Of a stretch of 64,000 bases of DNA, positions 1 to 12,822 are shown one piece after another. Positions within the stretch are counted from its first letter, which is position 1, and each line of letters begins with the position of its first letter. A model generated the notes under the pieces. It was not told where the DNA came from, did not search any database, and worked only from the letters and a program-made list of their open reading frames with translations. Where the stretch lies: assembly GCA_014843695.1 (NCBI GenBank), contig CM026397.1, forward strand, positions 35,623,586 to 35,687,585. The letters are read 5' to 3'. The position numbers and the translations under genes are program-made. The stretch is from Archivesica marissinica (Eukaryota > Mollusca > Bivalvia > Venerida > Vesicomyidae).

Positions 1-290
1 GAGATTTGTTTTGTATCTTCAACCGCTTGTTTTACACGTGTTTCATCGGTATCGGCATACGGGGTTTGTTTTGTATGTTCAACCGCTTGTTTTACACGTG
101 TTTCATCAGTGTCGGCATACGGGGTTTGTTTTGTATCTTCAGCCGCTTGTTTTACACGTGTTTCATCAGTGTCGGCATACGGGGTTTGTTTTGTATGTTC
201 AACCGCTTGTTTTACACGTGTTTCATCAGTGTCGGCACACGGGGTTTGTTTTGTATCTTCAACCGCTTGTTTTGTAAATGTTTCATCCGT
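1..290 (-). repeat. 60-bp coding tandem repeat, about 5 copies
   Basis: The unit length is exactly 60 bp, so the frame is kept. Copies differ by a few substitutions (cttcaaccgc/gttcaaccgc/cttcagccgc). The last unit on the right (about 241-290) has drifted most. The array continues off the left edge. Confidence 0.85.
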
Positions 291-611
291 TTCGTTAATT
301 TCTAAACTTTGCCTATGTTCGTCCATTAATTCACTATTGTTAAATTCACTATGCGGGCTCTGTGATTCATAATCAGTTGCACATTCCAACGATCCACTCG
401 GGGGGATTATATTTCCGGGAACCAAAGTTCTCAGTAAATTGTTTTGCATTGCTATAGGGTCTGATGTTTGCAGTGGAGGTCCTGTGGCATTGTTTGAAAT
501 AGTTTCTGTCGCGATATGACCACCTGTAGCAACACGTTGTTTTGGGTATGTCTGATGAAAATCAGGATGTGCGTCTTTAGGTTCAGCATTGATGAAACTT
601 CCTGCATATGG
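1..611 (-). CDS. Exon of low-complexity protein with 20-aa tandem repeats (partial, runs off window)
   Basis: The minus strand is open from an AG acceptor at 613-612 to the window edge. The exon starts in phase 0 with P-Y-A-G-S. About 110 residues of polar low-complexity sequence come first. Then, from about position 290 leftward, there are roughly five tandem 60-bp units, each encoding 20 residues of the type QTPYADTDETRVKQAVEDTK; one unit has Cys in place of Tyr. The repeat is acidic/basic alternating and probably helical or disordered. The upstream exon (1611-1447) ends in phase 0, so the two can be joined. The family is not recognised. The plus-strand readings of the same repeat (TCFISVGIRGLF type) are shadows. 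The reading frame is seen directly; membership of the same gene as the GTPase exons is inferred from strand and phase. Confidence 0.6.
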
Positions 612-770
612 CTAAAATATATTACAACTTATATGTTCTAATTGCAACAAGTCGAAAGACAACACACATATGGAATTAATTGAATTTATAAACTATAAAG
701 TACTTAAACAATGCAATATTTAAACTACTGATCTTGTGTATGAATTGTATACGAATTTGGTTGCGTAAAA

Positions 771-1060
771 TTGAGTATTAAACTTTCTTATTCAATCCAA
801 ACAATACTTTTCTTGAAATACTTATTTATATTAGTACTACATACATCGGAACAAATTGATAGCAAAGTTGACCTTTTGGAAAGGGCTGTTGCTAATGTTT
901 TCAAAACTTGTAGCCCAATCCTTTTGTACTTTGAAAATGTCATGTATATGGATATTATCAGGTTTTATGCATGTTATAAATGTGATAGTAATGTTATTGT
1001 GATTTGTAAATTGTATTCATCATTATGGAAAAAGTTGCAATAAAATATTATTAAATTATT
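771..1060 (+). mobile_element. Dispersed repeat, copy 1 (ends with AATAAA-like 3' end)
   Basis: The stretch from about 875 to 1060 closely matches the reverse complement of 33245-33460, including the end gttgcaataaaatattatta. The sequence contains a 90-codon open frame with no recognisable product. It looks like the 3' part of a retroposed or other dispersed element rather than a gene. A second copy 32 kb away in inverted orientation is the main support. Confidence 0.55.
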
Positions 1061-1093
1061 TTATATACATGTAGTTCGTCTGGTTTTTTATTA

Positions 1094-1322
1094 GTCTGCC
1101 CCCGTGGTCGAGTGGTTACGGTCGCTGACTTGTATACCACTGTAACCTATCATCACTGATGGTCACGGGTTCGAGCCCCGCTCAGGTCGTGTCTCATTTA
1201 TATGAAAAAGTTGGCAGTTTCTTACGGAGGTTGGTGCACTGCAACCAAGTACTGGTTAACCACTGGAGCCTGCCCAGGAAAGGTGTTGTAGCGTAAAACC
1301 CGAAATATAACATAACATAACT
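1094..1322 (+). mobile_element. tRNA-derived SINE, family A
   Basis: A tRNA-like head with A-box (TGGTCGAGTGGTTA) and B-box (GGTTCGAGCCC) is followed by a body with GTTGGCAGTTTCTTACGGAG and a tail of CATAACATAA. The same structure recurs at 32010, 54202 and 59240. A stretch before the tail is deleted compared with the longer copies (the part holding GGCGATATAGCCCG). Confidence 0.8.
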
Positions 1323-1446
1323 GAGTTTTGATTATTGGTAAATATCTCTGTTACTTACAAAAAATAAATATACACAGAAACTGAATGCTGGCTATATTTA
1401 GTTCAGGCTTGAGTTATGCAATGTAATCTGATGTTAAGGTAAATAC

Positions 1447-1611
1447 CCTTTGTAGGCGATTGCGGAATTCTTGTGGAAACAGGTTGTAACTCCAGTAATG
1501 ACTGTCAGCGGGAATTCGCGAGAGAGGACCTGGTTCATGTCGTATTTCATTGTCACTGTGGGTTGCAGTTGCATACTCAGCTGTAGTACCTTCGCTTTCA
1601 CCAATCACACC
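1447..1611 (-). CDS. Small exon, 55 aa, unknown protein
   Basis: The exon lies between an acceptor (TTTCTAG, AG at 1613-1612) and a donor (GT at 1446-1445). It is phase 0 at both ends and therefore compatible with exon 611-1 downstream and with the GTPase exon ending at 12813 upstream. It reads G-V-I-G-E-S-E-G at the start, followed by Tyr-containing low-complexity sequence (TAEYATATHS) and an aromatic segment HYWSYNLFPQEF. No domain is recognised. The frame meets a stop soon after the proposed donor, which supports the splice site. Confidence 0.5.
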
Positions 1612-1752
1612 CTAGAAAGGTACATTTTGTAATCCAGTAATTTCAAAGCAATTGTTGAGGTGTATATGTGTTCGCTGACACGTAATGTTTTATGTATGGT
1701 AGCAGTTAGTTAATACTACTAAATATAAAGCATTAAGTATAAAGTTGATATA

Positions 1753-1990
1753 TGTTTACAACGATTGCGAAACAAGCTTTAGCAACTTATATTAATCGCT
1801 TTCGTTAGCGTGAATGAAAGCGCATGCCACATTGTGGTCATACGCGTGGGTGGAAACCGAACTACTCAAACAAACCCCAGATGTCCGATCTGGCGATAAC
1901 TGTATCATCTCAAATACGTCCCGGTGTGAGAATCAAACATGAGTTGCACTGATGAGAAGCGAGCGTACTAACCCCTTTGGCCACACTTCA
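1753..1990 (-). mobile_element. tRNA-derived SINE, family D
   Basis: The tRNA-like head is at the right end on the minus strand. The tail at the left carries AGCAACTTATATTAATCGCT. Related copies lie at 19760-20052 and 57745-57985. This copy is diverged. Confidence 0.7.
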
Positions 1991-2052
1991 CAAGTTCACA
2001 TTATATCCCATTATGTGTTAGTCATTTTGGATTATGTATTTTCCATAGGGAG

Positions 2053-2275
2053 TGAGTATACCACTGTAACCTATCATCATTGATGGTCACGGGCTCGAGC
2101 CCCATTCAGGCCGTGTCTCATTTATATGAACAAGTTGGCAGTTTCTTACGAGAGTTGGTGCACTAAGTATTGGTTAACCACTGGAGCCTGCCTAGGAAAG
2201 GTGTTGTTAGGTATGCAGCCAGTCGCTCAAATGTGCAACCGATAGCGACGTTAAATAAACTTAAATAAAATAAAT
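2053..2275 (+). mobile_element. SINE family A, 5'-truncated, with a different tail
   Basis: The element starts inside the tRNA head (TATACCACTGTAACC) and keeps the family A body. It ends with GCAACCGATAGCGACG and TAAATAAA, the tail seen on families B and C. This is a chimeric or tail-switched copy. Confidence 0.65.
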
Positions 2276-2359
2276 ATATCTAGTTTTATTGGTTTAACAT
2301 CAATGTCTCATATATACATGTTTTATGTCTTCATCAATATTTCACAAATGAATCTCAGA

Positions 2360-5300
2360 CCTTCCAACTGTATTGTACTAACCTCCATCAGCATACCTTC
2401 CAACTGTATTGTACTAACCTCCAGCAGCTTACCTTCCAACTGTATTGTACTAACCTCCACCAGCCTACCTTCCAACTGTATTGTACTAACCTCCAGCAGC
2501 TTACCTTCCAACTGTATTGTACTAACCTCCACCAGCTTACCTTCCAACTGTATTGTACTAACCTCCATCAGCTTACCTTCCAACTGTATTGTACTAACCT
2601 CCACCAGTTTACCTTCCAATTGTATTGTACTAACCTCCTGCACCAGCTTACCTTCCAACTGTATTGTACTAACCTCCACCAGCTTATCTTCCAACTGTAG
2701 TGTACTAACCTCCTGCACCAGCTTACCTTCCAACTGTATTGTACTAACCTCCACCAGCCTACCTTCCAACTGTATTGTACTAACCTCCAGCAGCTTACCT
2801 TCCAACTGTATTGTACTAACCTCCACCAGCTTACCTTCCAACTGTATTGTACTAACCTCCATCAGCTTACCTTCCAACTGTATTGTACTAACCTCCACCA
2901 GTTTACCTTCCAATTGTATTGTACTAACCTCCTGCACCAGCTTACCTTCCAACTGTATTGTACTAACCTCCACCAGCTTATCTTCCAACTGTAGTGTACT
3001 AACCTCCTGCACCAGCTTACCTTCCAACTGTATTGTACTAACCTCCACCAGCCTACCTTCCAACTGTATTGTACTAACCTCCAGCAGCTTACCTTCCAAC
3101 TGTATTGTACTAACCTCCACCAGCTTACCTTCCAACTGTATTGTACTAACCTCCACCAGCTTACCTTCCAACTGTATTGTACTAACCTCCACCAGCTTAC
3201 CTTCCAACTGTATTGTACTAACCTCCACCAGCTTACCTTCCAACTGTATTGTACTAACCTCCACCAGCTTACCTTCCAATTGTATTGTACTAACCTCCTC
3301 ACCAGCTTACCTTCCAACTGTATTGTACTAACCTCCACCAGCTTACCTTCCAACTGTATTGTACTAACCTCCTGCACCAGTTTACCTTCCAACTGTATTG
3401 TACTAACCTCCTGCACCAGCTTACCTTACAACTGTATTGTACTAACCTCCACCAGCATACCTTCCAACTGTATTGTACTAACCTCCACCAGCAGACCTTC
3501 CAACTGTATTGTACTAACATCCATCAGCTTACCTTCCAACTGTATTGTACTAACCTCCACCAGCTTGCCTTCCAACTGTATTGTACTAACCTCCACCAGC
3601 AGACCTTACCAACTGTATTGTACTAACCTCCATCAGCTTACCTTCCAACTGTATTGTACTAACCTCCATCAGCTTACCTTCCAACTGTATTGTACTAACC
3701 TCCACCAGCTTACCTTCCAACTGTATTGTACTAACCTCCACCAGCTTACCTTCCAACTGTATTGTACAAACCTCCACCAGCTTACCTTCCAACTGTATTG
3801 TACTAACCGCCATCAGCTTACCTTCCAACTGTATTGTACTAACCTTCACCAGCTTACCTTCCAACAGTATTGTACTAACATCCACCAGTTTACCTTGCAA
3901 CTGTATTGTACTAACCTCCACCAGTTTACCTTCCAACTGTATTGTACTAACCTCCACCAGCTTAACTTCCAACTGTATTGTACTAACCTGCACCAGCTTA
4001 CCTTCCAACTGTATTGTACTAACCGCCATCAGCTTACCTTCCAACTGTATTGTACTAACCTTCACCAGCTTACCTTCCAACTGTATTGTACTAACATCCA
4101 CCAGTTTACCTTCCACTGTATTGTACTAACCTCCACCAGTTTACCTTCCAACTGTATTGTACTAACCTCCACCAGCTTAACTTCCAACTGTATTGTACTA
4201 ACCTGCACCAGCTTACCTTCCAACTGTATTGTACTAACCTCCTGCACCAGCTTACCTTACAACTGTATTGTACTAACCTCCACCAGCTTACCTTCCAACT
4301 GTATTGAACTAACCTCCATCAGCTTACCTTCCAACGGTATTGTACTAACCTCCACCAGTTTACCTTCCAACTGTATTGTACTAACCTCCACCAGCTTACC
4401 TTCCAACTGTATTGTACTAACCTCCATCAGCTTACCTTCCAACTGTATTGTACTAACCTCCACCAGCTTACCTTCCAACTGTATTGTACTAACCTCCACC
4501 AGCTTACCTTCCAACTGTGTTGTACTAACCTCCACCAGTTTACCTTCCAACTGTATTGTACTAACCTCCACCAGCTTACCTTCCAACTGTATTGTACTAA
4601 CCTCCACCAGCTTACCTTCCAACTGTATTGTACTAACCTCCACCAGCTTACCTTCCAACTGTATTGTACTAACCTCCACCAGCTTACCTTCCAACTGTAT
4701 TGTACTAACCTCCACCAGTTTACCTTCCAACTGTATTGTACTAACCTCCACCAGTTTACCTTCCAACTGTATTGTACTAACCTCCACCAGCTTACCTTCC
4801 AACTGTATTGTAATAACCTCCACCAGCTTACCTTCCAACTGTATTGTACTAACCTCCACCAGCAGATCTTCCAACTGTGTTGTACTAACCTCCACCAGCT
4901 TACCTTCCAACTGTATTGTACTAACCTCCACCAGTTTACCTTCCAACTGTATTGTACTAACCTCCACCAGTTTACCTTCCAACTGTATTGTACTAACCTC
5001 CACCAGCTTACCTTCCAACTGTATTGTACTAACCTCCACCAGCTTACCTTCCAACTGTATTGTACTAACCTCCACCAGCTTACCTTCCAACTGTATTGTA
5101 CTAACCTCCACCAGCTTACCTTCCAACTGTATTGTACTAACCTCCACCAGCTTACCTTCCAACTGTATTGTACTAACCTCCACCAGCTTACCTTCCAACT
5201 GTATTGTACTAACCTCCACCAGTTTACCTTCCAACTGTATTGTACTAACCTCCACCAGCTTACCTTCCAACTGTATTGTACTAACCTCCACCAGCTTACC

Positions 5301-8300
5301 TTCCAACTGTATTGTACTAACCTCCACCAGCTTACCTTCCAACTGTATTGTACTAACCTCCACCAGCTTACCTTCCAACTGTATTGTACTAACCTCCACC
5401 AGCTTACCTTCCAACTGTATTGTACTAACCTCCACCAGTTTACCTTCCAACTGTATTGTACTAACCTCCACCAGCTTACCTTCCAACTGTATTGTACTAA
5501 CCTCCACCAGCATACCTTCCAACTGTATTGTACTAACGTCCATCAGCTTACCTTCCAACTGTATTGTACTAACCTCCAGCAGCTTACCTTCCAACTGTAT
5601 TGTACTAACCTTCACCAGCTTACCTTCCAACGGTATTGTACTAACCTCCACCAGCTTACCTTCCAACTGTATTGTACTAACCTCCACCAGTTTACCTTCC
5701 AACTGTATTGTACTAACCTCCACCAGTTTACCTTCCAACTGTATTGTACTAACCTCCACCAGCTTACCTTCCAACTGTATTGTAATAACCTCCACCAGCT
5801 TACCTTCCAACTGTATTGTACTAACCTCCACCAGCAGATCTTCCAACTGTGTTGTACTAACCTCCATCAGCTTATCTTCCAACTGTATTGTACTAACCTC
5901 CACCAGCTTACCTTCCAACTGTATTGTACTAACCTCCACCAGCTTACCTTCCAACTGTATTGTACTAACCTCCACCAGCTTACCTTCCAACTGTATTGTA
6001 CTAACCTCCACCAGTTTACCTTCCAACTGTATTGTACTAACCTCCACCAGCTTACCTTCCAACTGTATTGTACTAACCTCCACCAACTTACCTTCCAACT
6101 GTATTGTACTAACCTCCACCAGCTTACCTTCCAACTGTATTGTACTAACGTCCACCAGCTTACCTTCCAACTGTATTGTACTAACCTCCACCAGCTTACC
6201 TTCCAACTGTATTGTACTAAACTCCACCAGCTTACCTTCCAACTGTATTGTACTAACCTCCACCAGCAGACCTTCCAACTGTATTGTACTAACCTCCACC
6301 AGCTTACCTTCCAACTGTATTGTACTAACCTCCACCAGCTTACCTTCCAACTGTATTGTACTAACCTCCATCAGCTTACCTTCCAACTGTATTGTACTAA
6401 CCTCCACCAGCTTACCTTCCAACTGTATTGTACTAACCTCCACCAGCTTACCTTCCAACTGTATTGTACTAACCTCCACCAGCTTACCTTCCAACTGTAT
6501 TGTACTAACCTCCACCAGCTTACCTTCCAACTGTATTGTACTAACCTCCACCAGCTTACCTTCCAACTGTATTGTACTAACCTCCACCAGCTTACCTTCC
6601 AACTGTATTGTACTAACCTCCACCAGCTTACCTTCCAACTGTATTGTACTAACCTCCACCAGCTTACCTTCCAACTGTATTGTACTAACCTCCACCAGCT
6701 TACCTTCCAACTGTATTGTACTAACCTCCACCAGCTTACCTTCCAACTGTATTGTACTAACCTCCACCAGCTTACCTTCCAACTGTATTGTACTAACCTC
6801 CACCAGCTTACCTTCCAACTGTATTGTACTAACCTCCACCAGCTTACCTTCCAACTGTATTGTACTAACCTCCACCAGCTTACCTTCCAACTGTATTGTA
6901 CTAACCTCCACCAGCTTACCTTCCAACTGTATTGTACTAACCTCCACCAGCTTACCTTCCAACTGTATTGTACTAACCTCCACCAGTTTACCTTCCAACT
7001 GTATTGTACTAACCTCCACCAGCTTACCTTCCAACTGTATTGTACTAACCTCCACCAGCTTACCTTCCAACTGTATTGTACTAACCTCCACCAGCTTACC
7101 TTCCAACTGTATTGTACTAACCTCCACCAGCTTACCTTCCAACTGTATTGTACTAACCTCCACCAGCTTACCTTCCAACTGTATTGTACTAACCTCCACC
7201 AGCTTACCTTCCAACTGTATTGTACTAACCTCCACCAGCTTACCTTCCAACTGTATTGTACTAACCTCCACCAGCTTACCTTCCAACTGTATTGTACTAA
7301 CCTCCACCAGCTTACCTTCCAACTGTATTGTACTAACCTCCACCAGCTTACCTTCCAACTGTATTGTACTAACCTCCACCAGCTTACCTTCCAACTGTAT
7401 TGTACTAACCTCCACCAGCTTACCTTCCAACTGTATTGTACTAACCTCCACCAGCTTACCTTCCAACTGTATTGTACTAACCTCCACCAGCTTACCTTCC
7501 AACTGTATTGTACTAACCTCCACCAGCTTACCTTCCAACTGTATTGTACTAACCTCCACCAGCTTACCTTCCAACTGTATTGTACTAACCTCCACCAGCT
7601 TACCTTCCAACTGTATTGTACTAACCTCCACCAGCTTACCTTCCAACTGTATTGTACTAACCTCCACCAGCTTACCTTCCAACTGTATTGTACTAACCTC
7701 CACCAGCTTACCTTCCAACTGTATTGTACTAACCTCCACCAGCTTACCTTCCAACTGTATTGTACTAACCTCCACCAGCTTACCTTCCAACTGTATTGTA
7801 CTAACCTCCACCAGCTTACCTTCCAACTGTATTGTACTAACCTCCACCAGCACTTCCAACTGTATTGTACTAACCTCACCAGCTTACCTTCCAACTGTAT
7901 TGTACTAACCTCCACCAGCTTACCTTCCAACTGTATTGTACTAACCTCCACCAGCTTACCTTCCAACTGTATTGTACTAACCTCCACCAGCAGATCTTCC
8001 AACTGTATTGTACTAACCTCCATCAGCTTACCTTCCAACTGTATTGTACTAACCTCCACCAGCTTACCTTCCAACTGTATTGTACTAACCTCCACCAGCT
8101 TACCTTCCAACTGTATTGTACTAACCTCCACCAGCTTACCTTCCAACTGTATTGTACTAACCTCCACCAGTTTACCTTCCAACTGTATTGTACTAACCTC
8201 CACCAGCTTACCTTCCAACTGTATTGTACTAACCTCCACCAGCTTACCTTCCAACTGTATTGTACTAACCTCCACCAGCTTACCTTCCAACTGTATTGTA

Positions 8301-11300
8301 CTAACCTCCACCAGCTTACCTTCCAACTGTATTGTACTAACCTCCACCAGTTTACCTTCCAACTGTATTGTACTAACCTCCACCAGCTTACCTTCCAACT
8401 GTATTGTACTAACCTCCACCAGCTTACCTTCCAACTGTATTGTACTAACCTCCACCAGCTTACCTTCCAACTGTATTGTACTAACCTCCACCAGCTTACC
8501 TTCCAACTGTATTGTACTAACCTCCACCAGCTTACCTTCCAACTGTATTGTACTAACCTCCACCAGCTTACCTTCCAACTGTATTGTACTAACCTCCACC
8601 AGCTTACCTTCCAACTGTATTGTACTAACCTCCACCAGCTTACCTTCCAACTGTATTGTACTAACCTCCACCAGCTTACCTTCCAACTGTATTGTACTAA
8701 CCTCCACCAGCTTACCTTCCAACTGTATTGTACTAACCTCCACCAGCTTACCTTCCAACTGTATTGTACTAACCTCCACCAGCTTACCTTCCAACTGTAT
8801 TGTACTAACCTCCACCAGCAGATCTTCCAACTGTGTTGTACTAACCTCCATCAGCTTATCTTCCAACTGTATTGTACTAATCTCCACCAGCTTACCTTCC
8901 AACTGTATCGTACTAACCTCCACCAACTTACCTTCCAACTGTATTGTACTAACCTCCACCAGCTTACCTTCCAACTGTATTGTACTAACGTCCACCAGCT
9001 TATCTTCCAACTGTATTGTACTAACCTCCACCAGCTTACCTTCCAACTGTATTGTACTAACCTCCACCAGCAGACCTTCCAACTGTATTGTACTAACCTC
9101 CACCAGCTTACCTTCCAACTGTATTGTACTAACCTCCACCAGCAGATCTCCAACTGTGTTGTACTAACCTCCATCAGCTTATCTTCCAACTGTATTGTAC
9201 TAATCTCCACCAGCTTACCTTCCAACTGTATTGTACTAACCTCCACCAACTTACCTTCCAACTGTATTGTACTAACCTCCACCAGCTTACCTTCCAACTG
9301 TATTGTACTAACCTCCACCAGCTTACCTTCCAACTGTATTGTACTAACCTCCACCAGCTTACCTTCCAACTGTATTGTACTAACCTCCACCAGCAGACCT
9401 TCCAACTGTATTGTACTAACCTCCACAGCTTACCTTCCAACTGTATTGTACTAACCTCCACCAGCTTACCTTCCAACTGTATTGTACTAACCTCCACCAG
9501 CTTACCTTCCAACTGTATTGTACTAACCTCCACCAGCTTACCTTCCAACTGTATTGTACTAACCTCCACCAGCTTACCTTCCAACTGTATTGTACTAACC
9601 TCCACCAGCTTACCTTCCAACTGTATTGTACTAACCTCCACCAGCTTACCTTCCAACTGTATTGTACTAACCTCCACCAGCTTACCTTCCAACTGTATTG
9701 TACTAACCTCCACCAGCTTACCTTCCAACTGTATTGTACTAACCTCCACCAGCTTACCTTCCAACTGTATTGTACTAACCTCCACCAGCCTACCTTCCAA
9801 CTGTATTGTACTAACCTCCACCAGCTTACCTTCCAACTATATTGTACTAACCTCCACCAGCAGACCTTCCAACTGTATTGTACTAACGTCCACCAGCTTG
9901 CCTTCCAACTATATTGTACTAACCTCCATCAGCAGACCTCCCAATTGTATTGTACTAATCTCCACCAGCTTACCTTCCAACTGTATTGTACTAACCTCCA
10001 CCAGCCTACCTTCCAACTGTATTGTACTAACCTCCAGCAGCTTACCTTCCAACTGTATTGTACTAACCTCCACCAGCTTACCTTCCAACTGTATTGTACT
10101 AACCTCCACCAGTTTACCTTCCAACTGTATTGTACTAACCTCCTGCACCAGCTTACCTTCCAATTGTATTGTACTAACCTCCTGCACCAGCTTACCTTCC
10201 AACTGTATTGTACTAACCTCCTGCACCAGCTTACCTTCCAATTGTATTGTACTAACCTCCTGCACCAGCTTACCTTCCAACTGTATTGTACTAACCTCCT
10301 GCACCAGCTTACCTTCCAACTGTATTGTACTAACGTCCACCAGCTTACCTTCCAACTATATTGTACTAACCTCCATCAGCAGACCTCCCAACTGTATTGT
10401 ACTAACCTCCACCAACTTACCGTCCAACTGTATTGTACTAACCTCCACCAGCTTACCTTCCAACGGTATTGTACTAACCTCCACCAGCTTACCTTCCAAC
10501 GGTATTGTACTAACCTCCACCAGCTTACCTTCCAACTGTATTGTACTAACCTCCACCAGCTTACCTTCCAACTGTATTGTACTAACCTCCACCAGCTTAC
10601 CTTCCAACGGTATTGTACTAACCTCCACCAGCTTACCGTCCAACTGTATTGTACTAACCTCCACCAGCTTACCTTCCAACTGTATTGTACTAACCTCCAC
10701 CAGCCTACCTTCCAACTGTATTGTACTAACCTTCACTAGCTTACCTTCCAACTATATTGTACTAACCTCCATCAGCAGACCTTCCAACTGTATTGTACTA
10801 ACCTCCACCAGCTTACCTTCCAACTGTATTGTACTACCGTCCACCAGCTTACCTTCCAACTATATTGTACTAACCTCCATCAGCAGACCTCCCAACTGTA
10901 TTTTACTAATCTCCATCAGCTTACCTTCCAACTGTATTGTACTAACCTCCACCAACTTACCTTCCAACTGTATTGTACTAACCCCCACCAGCTTACCTTC
11001 CAACTGTATTGTACTAACGTCCACCAGCTTATCTTCCAACTGTATTGTACTAACCTCCACCAGCTTACCTTCCAACTGTATTGTACTAACCTCCACCAGC
11101 TTACCTTCCAACTGTATTGTACTAACCTCCACCAGCTTACCGTCCAACTGTATTGTACTAACCTCCACCAGCTTACCTTCCAACTGTATTGTACTAACGT
11201 CCACCAGCTTACCTTCCAACTATATTGTACTAACCTCCATCAGCAGACCTCCCAACTGTATTGTACTAACCTCCACCAGCTTACCATCCAACTGTATTGT

Positions 11301-12822
11301 ACTAACCTCCACCAGCTTACCTTCCAACTGTATTGTACTAACCGCCATCAGCTTACCTTCCAACTTTATTGTACTAACCTTCATCAGCTTACCTTCCAAC
11401 TGTATTGTACTAACCTCCACCAGTTTACCTTCCAACTGTATTGTACTAACCTCCACCAGCTTACCTTCCAACTGTATTGTACTAACGTCCACCAGCTTAC
11501 CTTCCAACTATATTGTACTAACCTCCATCAGCAGACCTCCCAACTGTATTGTACTAACCTCCACCAGCTTACCTTCCAACTGTATTGTACTAACCTCCAC
11601 CAGCTTACCTTCCAACTGTATTGTACTAACCGCCATCAGCTTACCTTCCAACTGTATTGTACTAACCTTCACCAGCTTACCTTCCAACTGTATTGTACTA
11701 ACCTCCACCAGTTTACCTTCCAACTGTATTGTACTAACCTCCACCAGCTTACCTTCCAACTGTATTGTACTAACCTGCACCAGCTTACCTTACAACTGTA
11801 TTGTACTAACCTCCTGCACCAGCTTACCTTACAACTGTATTGTACTAACCTCCACCAGCTTACCTTCCAACTGTATTGTACTAACCTCCACCAGCTTACC
11901 TTCTAACTGTATTGTACTAACCTCCACCAGCTTACCTTCCAACTATATTGTACTAACCTCCGCCAGTTTACCTTCCAACTCTATTGTACTAACCTCCACC
12001 AGCTTACCTACCAACTGTATTGTACTAACCTCCATCAGCTTAACTTCCAACTGTATTGTTCTAACCTCCACCAGCTTACCTTCCAATGTACTAACATCCA
12101 GCAGCTTTCCTTCCAATGTACTAACCTCCAGCAGCTTACCTTCCAACTGTATTGTACTAACCTCCACCAGCTTACCTTCCAACTGTATTGTACTAACTTC
12201 CACCAGCTTACCTTCCAACTGTATTGTACTAACCTCCACCAGTTTACCTGCCAACTGTATTGTACTAACCTCCACCAGCTTACCTTCCAACTGTATTGTA
12301 ATAACCTCCACCAGCTTACCTTCCAACTGTATTGTACTAACCTCCACCAGCAGATCTTCCAACTGTGTTGTACTAACCTCCATCAGCTTTTCTTCCAACG
12401 GTATTGTACTAACCTCCACCAGCTTACCTTCCAACTGTATTGTACTAACCTCCACCAGCTTACCTTCCAACTATATTGTACTAACCTCCATCAGCAGACC
12501 TTCCAACTGTATTGTACTAACCTCCACCAGCTTACCTTCCAACTGTATTGTACTAACCTCCACCAGCTTACCTTCCAACTGTATTGTACTAACCTCCACC
12601 AGCTTACCTTCCAACTGTATTGTACTAACCTCCACCAGCCTACCTTCCAACTATGTTGTACTAACCTCCACCAGCTTACCTTCCAACTATATTGTACTAA
12701 CCTCCACCAGCTTACCTTCCAACTGTATTGTACTAACCTCCACCAGCTTACCTTGCAACTGTATTGTACTAACCTCCTGCACCAGCTTACCTTCCAACTA
12801 TATTGTACTAACCTCCATCAGC
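2360..12822. repeat. Giant 36-bp minisatellite, about 290 copies (about 10.5 kb)
   Basis: The plus-strand unit is approximately CTTACCTTCCAACTGTATTG followed by TACTAACCTCCACCAG. Most units are exactly 36 bp. Some are 39 bp from an extra CTG (CTCCTGCACCAG), and a few carry small deletions (e.g. near 7851, 9145, 9425, 12087). The central 6.4-7.8 kb part is nearly homogeneous. The edges (2.4-4.3 kb and 9.8-12.8 kb) hold diverged variants (CAGACC, TATATTG, CTGCACC, CGGTATT), as expected from recent expansion in the middle. The unit lacks stops in several frames, which creates open frames over 1000 codons long on both strands. Their 12-aa periodic products (TSTSLPSNCIVL, EGKLVEVSTIQL) are by-products of the repeat. 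At the right edge the array merges into the donor site of the GTPase exon. Confidence 0.97.

Noticed and set aside
1094..1200. Genuine tRNA gene
   Set aside because: The A/B-box head belongs to a repeated SINE with a conserved body and tail, and no clean tRNA acceptor stem ends the head. The same reasoning applies to all tRNA-like heads listed.
3280..7908. Plus-strand open frame of 1542 codons (TSTSLPSNCIVL periodicity)
   Set aside because: Pure 36-bp minisatellite whose unit has no stop in several frames. Equally long frames exist on the other strand. No start context, splice sites or unique sequence.
4257..9139. Minus-strand open frames of 1200 and 922 codons (EGKLVEVSTIQL periodicity)
   Set aside because: Same repeat. 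Although in frame with the GTPase exon end (K-L-M-E-V-S-T-I), the first unit has a stop (TATAG variant), so direct read-through would end after eight residues.
2360..12822. CRISPR array
   Set aside because: Units are head-to-tail without unique spacers and the sequence is eukaryotic. The same applies to the other tandem arrays.
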